The notes under the pieces were generated by a model that saw only the letters and a program-made list of their open reading frames with translations, had not been told where the DNA came from and searched no databases. From an uncultured Methanoregula sp. (GTDB lineage Archaea; Halobacteriota; Methanomicrobia; Methanomicrobiales; Methanospirillaceae): a stretch of DNA of 64,000 bases. Shown here one piece after another: positions 62,882 to 64,000 of this stretch (position 1 is the first letter of the stretch; the number at the start of each line of letters is the position of its first letter). The stretch is taken from positions 2,708,153 through 2,772,152 of the forward strand of contig NZ_OY759744.1 in NCBI RefSeq assembly GCF_963662735.1. Direction: 5' to 3'. The position numbers and the translations under genes were made by a program.

Positions 62882-63799
62882 ATGAATGTATCAATTGCCA
62901 AATCATTAGTTACTTTTCCTGATAATGATTCAATATACACGTTTGAAAACGATGAATTAAAAAGTTTGATTAGTAATTCTTTTTATTTGCACTATCGGTC
63001 TATGAAAAATAAAATAAATTTATCTCAAAAGCAGGCATATCTCTTATTCATCAATGATGAGAAAATAAAGATAAATTTTGTCAATACGATCGAAAAAGAA
63101 TTATTCAAATTCCAGGGCAAAAAAATATTAGACGTAGGATGCGGAAAGGGAGGGGTAGCATTATTATGTGCGATGAGGGGAGCCGTTGTTTCAGCATTTG
63201 ATAATGATAAAGATGAAATAAATATAGCAATTTTACGAGCTGAACAATCCAATCTGAGAAATATTAATTTTTTCGCTAATGATGCTGAAAGGATTCCCTT
63301 TCAGGATAACTATTTTGATCTTGTTATTGCATCATCCGTGTTGGAACATGTTCATAATTTAGATGCTATAATTAAGGAAATGACACGTGTAACAAAAGTG
63401 GGAGGGATCTGCTGCATTTCTTGCCCAAATCCAATATTTCCCAGAGAAGCCCATTATAAAATATTTTTAATCCCTTACCTAACAAAAAATATGCAAACAT
63501 TTTATTTAAAAATACGAGGTTTTGATCCAACTTTTTTTACAAGCTCGGTTACTTATCCATACCCATCGTTAAAAAAGATTTCAAAGTTATTTCATCAAAA
63601 TTGTATGACTGTGGAAAATAATACTTTAAAACAATTTGAAACGTTAATTTCAAATCCATCACTTATTCAAACTCCTGCGTTAAAAAAAATATTCCATATA
63701 ATTAAGAAAATTCATTTTTCCCGCATTGTAATAACATTAATTACTATTTTTCCAATATATCCAAATTTTGTTTTGTACGCCAGAAAGCAAAAGAGCTAA
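62882..63799 (+). CDS. SAM-dependent methyltransferase
   Basis: This 305-residue class I methyltransferase has KILDVGCGKGGVALLCAMRG near 79-98, IPFQDNYFDLVIASSVLEHV and a C-terminal extension with a hydrophobic segment near 278-300 that may touch the membrane. It is the last complete gene in the window. The 201 bases after it show no supported feature. Confidence 0.85.
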   Translation: MNVSIAKSLVTFPDNDSIYTFENDELKSLISNSFYLHYRSMKNKINLSQKQAYLLFINDEKIKINFVNTIEKELFKFQGKKILDVGCGKGGVALLCAMRGAVVSAFDNDKDEINIAILRAEQSNLRNINFFANDAERIPFQDNYFDLVIASSVLEHVHNLDAIIKEMTRVTKVGGICCISCPNPIFPREAHYKIFLIPYLTKNMQTFYLKIRGFDPTFFTSSVTYPYPSLKKISKLFHQNCMTVENNTLKQFETLISNPSLIQTPALKKIFHIIKKIHFSRIVITLITIFPIYPNFVLYARKQKS

Positions 63800-64000
63800 T
63801 ATTTTTTTTGCTTTTTCTATCAATTTCGCTTTATTGCAGACAACTCGATTAAAGTTGAGAAACCGTAATAGTTACGGGGGGGATTGTTATTTTTTGATTT
63901 CACTATTTCATCGGATTTGTTTTCAATTTCGGATCTACAAAATGAAATATCGAATCCAGCATTTTTAAACAATGTTGTTAGCCACTTTTTACTTACAATT

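Noticed and set aside
63768..63968. 66-codon frame at the right edge
   Set aside because: It overlaps the end of the methyltransferase gene and shows no support as a gene.
38034..64000. Insertion sequence or integrase driving the glycan island
   Set aside because: No transposase, integrase or attachment-site duplication could be seen. The tRNA-Leu is 15 kb away from the composition break.

Overview
The window looks like the chromosome of a methanogenic euryarchaeon, most likely order Methanomicrobiales and close to Methanoregula. This is inferred from gene content, not from a search. The supporting genes are methanogenesis marker protein 8, the tetrahydromethanopterin enzyme MptD, the archaeal CoA route (pantoate kinase and phosphopantothenate synthetase), archaeal replication and transcription proteins (MCM, two RFC small-subunit paralogues, TBP, an RPA-associated protein), an archaeal RNase J, a DUF3821-type surface protein and AglB.

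From 461 to 11507 twelve genes lie head to tail on the minus strand with overlaps or short gaps: rfcS, mcm, mptD, a TatD-like hydrolase, a DUF424 gene, nmd3, taw2, coaBC, pantoate kinase, phosphopantothenate synthetase, a second RFC small-subunit paralogue and a methyltransferase. They link clamp loading and the replicative helicase with ribosome and tRNA maturation and with CoA and methanopterin synthesis. The pantoate kinase is split by a frameshift near a run of seven C's. From 11.6 to 18.7 kb come two secreted or anchored proteins, a non-coding element of C- and G-tracts with 21-bp inverted ends, the compact operon rpaP-rpe-lhr, and a small secreted protein with two CX3CX3CX3C clusters.

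From 18.9 to 33 kb the genes are mixed: tbp, two tandem acyl-CoA synthetases (the second carrying an N-terminal ribbon-helix-helix DNA-binding domain and repeats just upstream), tRNA-Leu(CAG), a lipoprotein, alkA, mscL, marker 8, RNase J, a membrane acyltransferase-like protein, several small unknown genes and a DUF2070 protein.

From 33 kb to the right edge almost everything concerns surface glycosylation. AglB is followed by cytoplasmic GT4 and GT2 glycosyltransferases, large multi-membrane GT-C-like proteins, putative flippases (UPF0104-like and SMR-like), two asparagine-synthase-type amidotransferases, a B12-binding radical SAM protein, three SAM methyltransferases and a deacetylase-like protein. 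From about 38 kb the DNA becomes clearly AT-rich and mosaic, as expected of an exchangeable glycan island attached to a conserved AglB core. GT2 enzymes would charge polyprenyl phosphate with sugars, flippases would carry them outward, and GT-C enzymes and AglB would assemble and transfer glycans to S-layer proteins, while amidotransferases and methylases modify the sugars.
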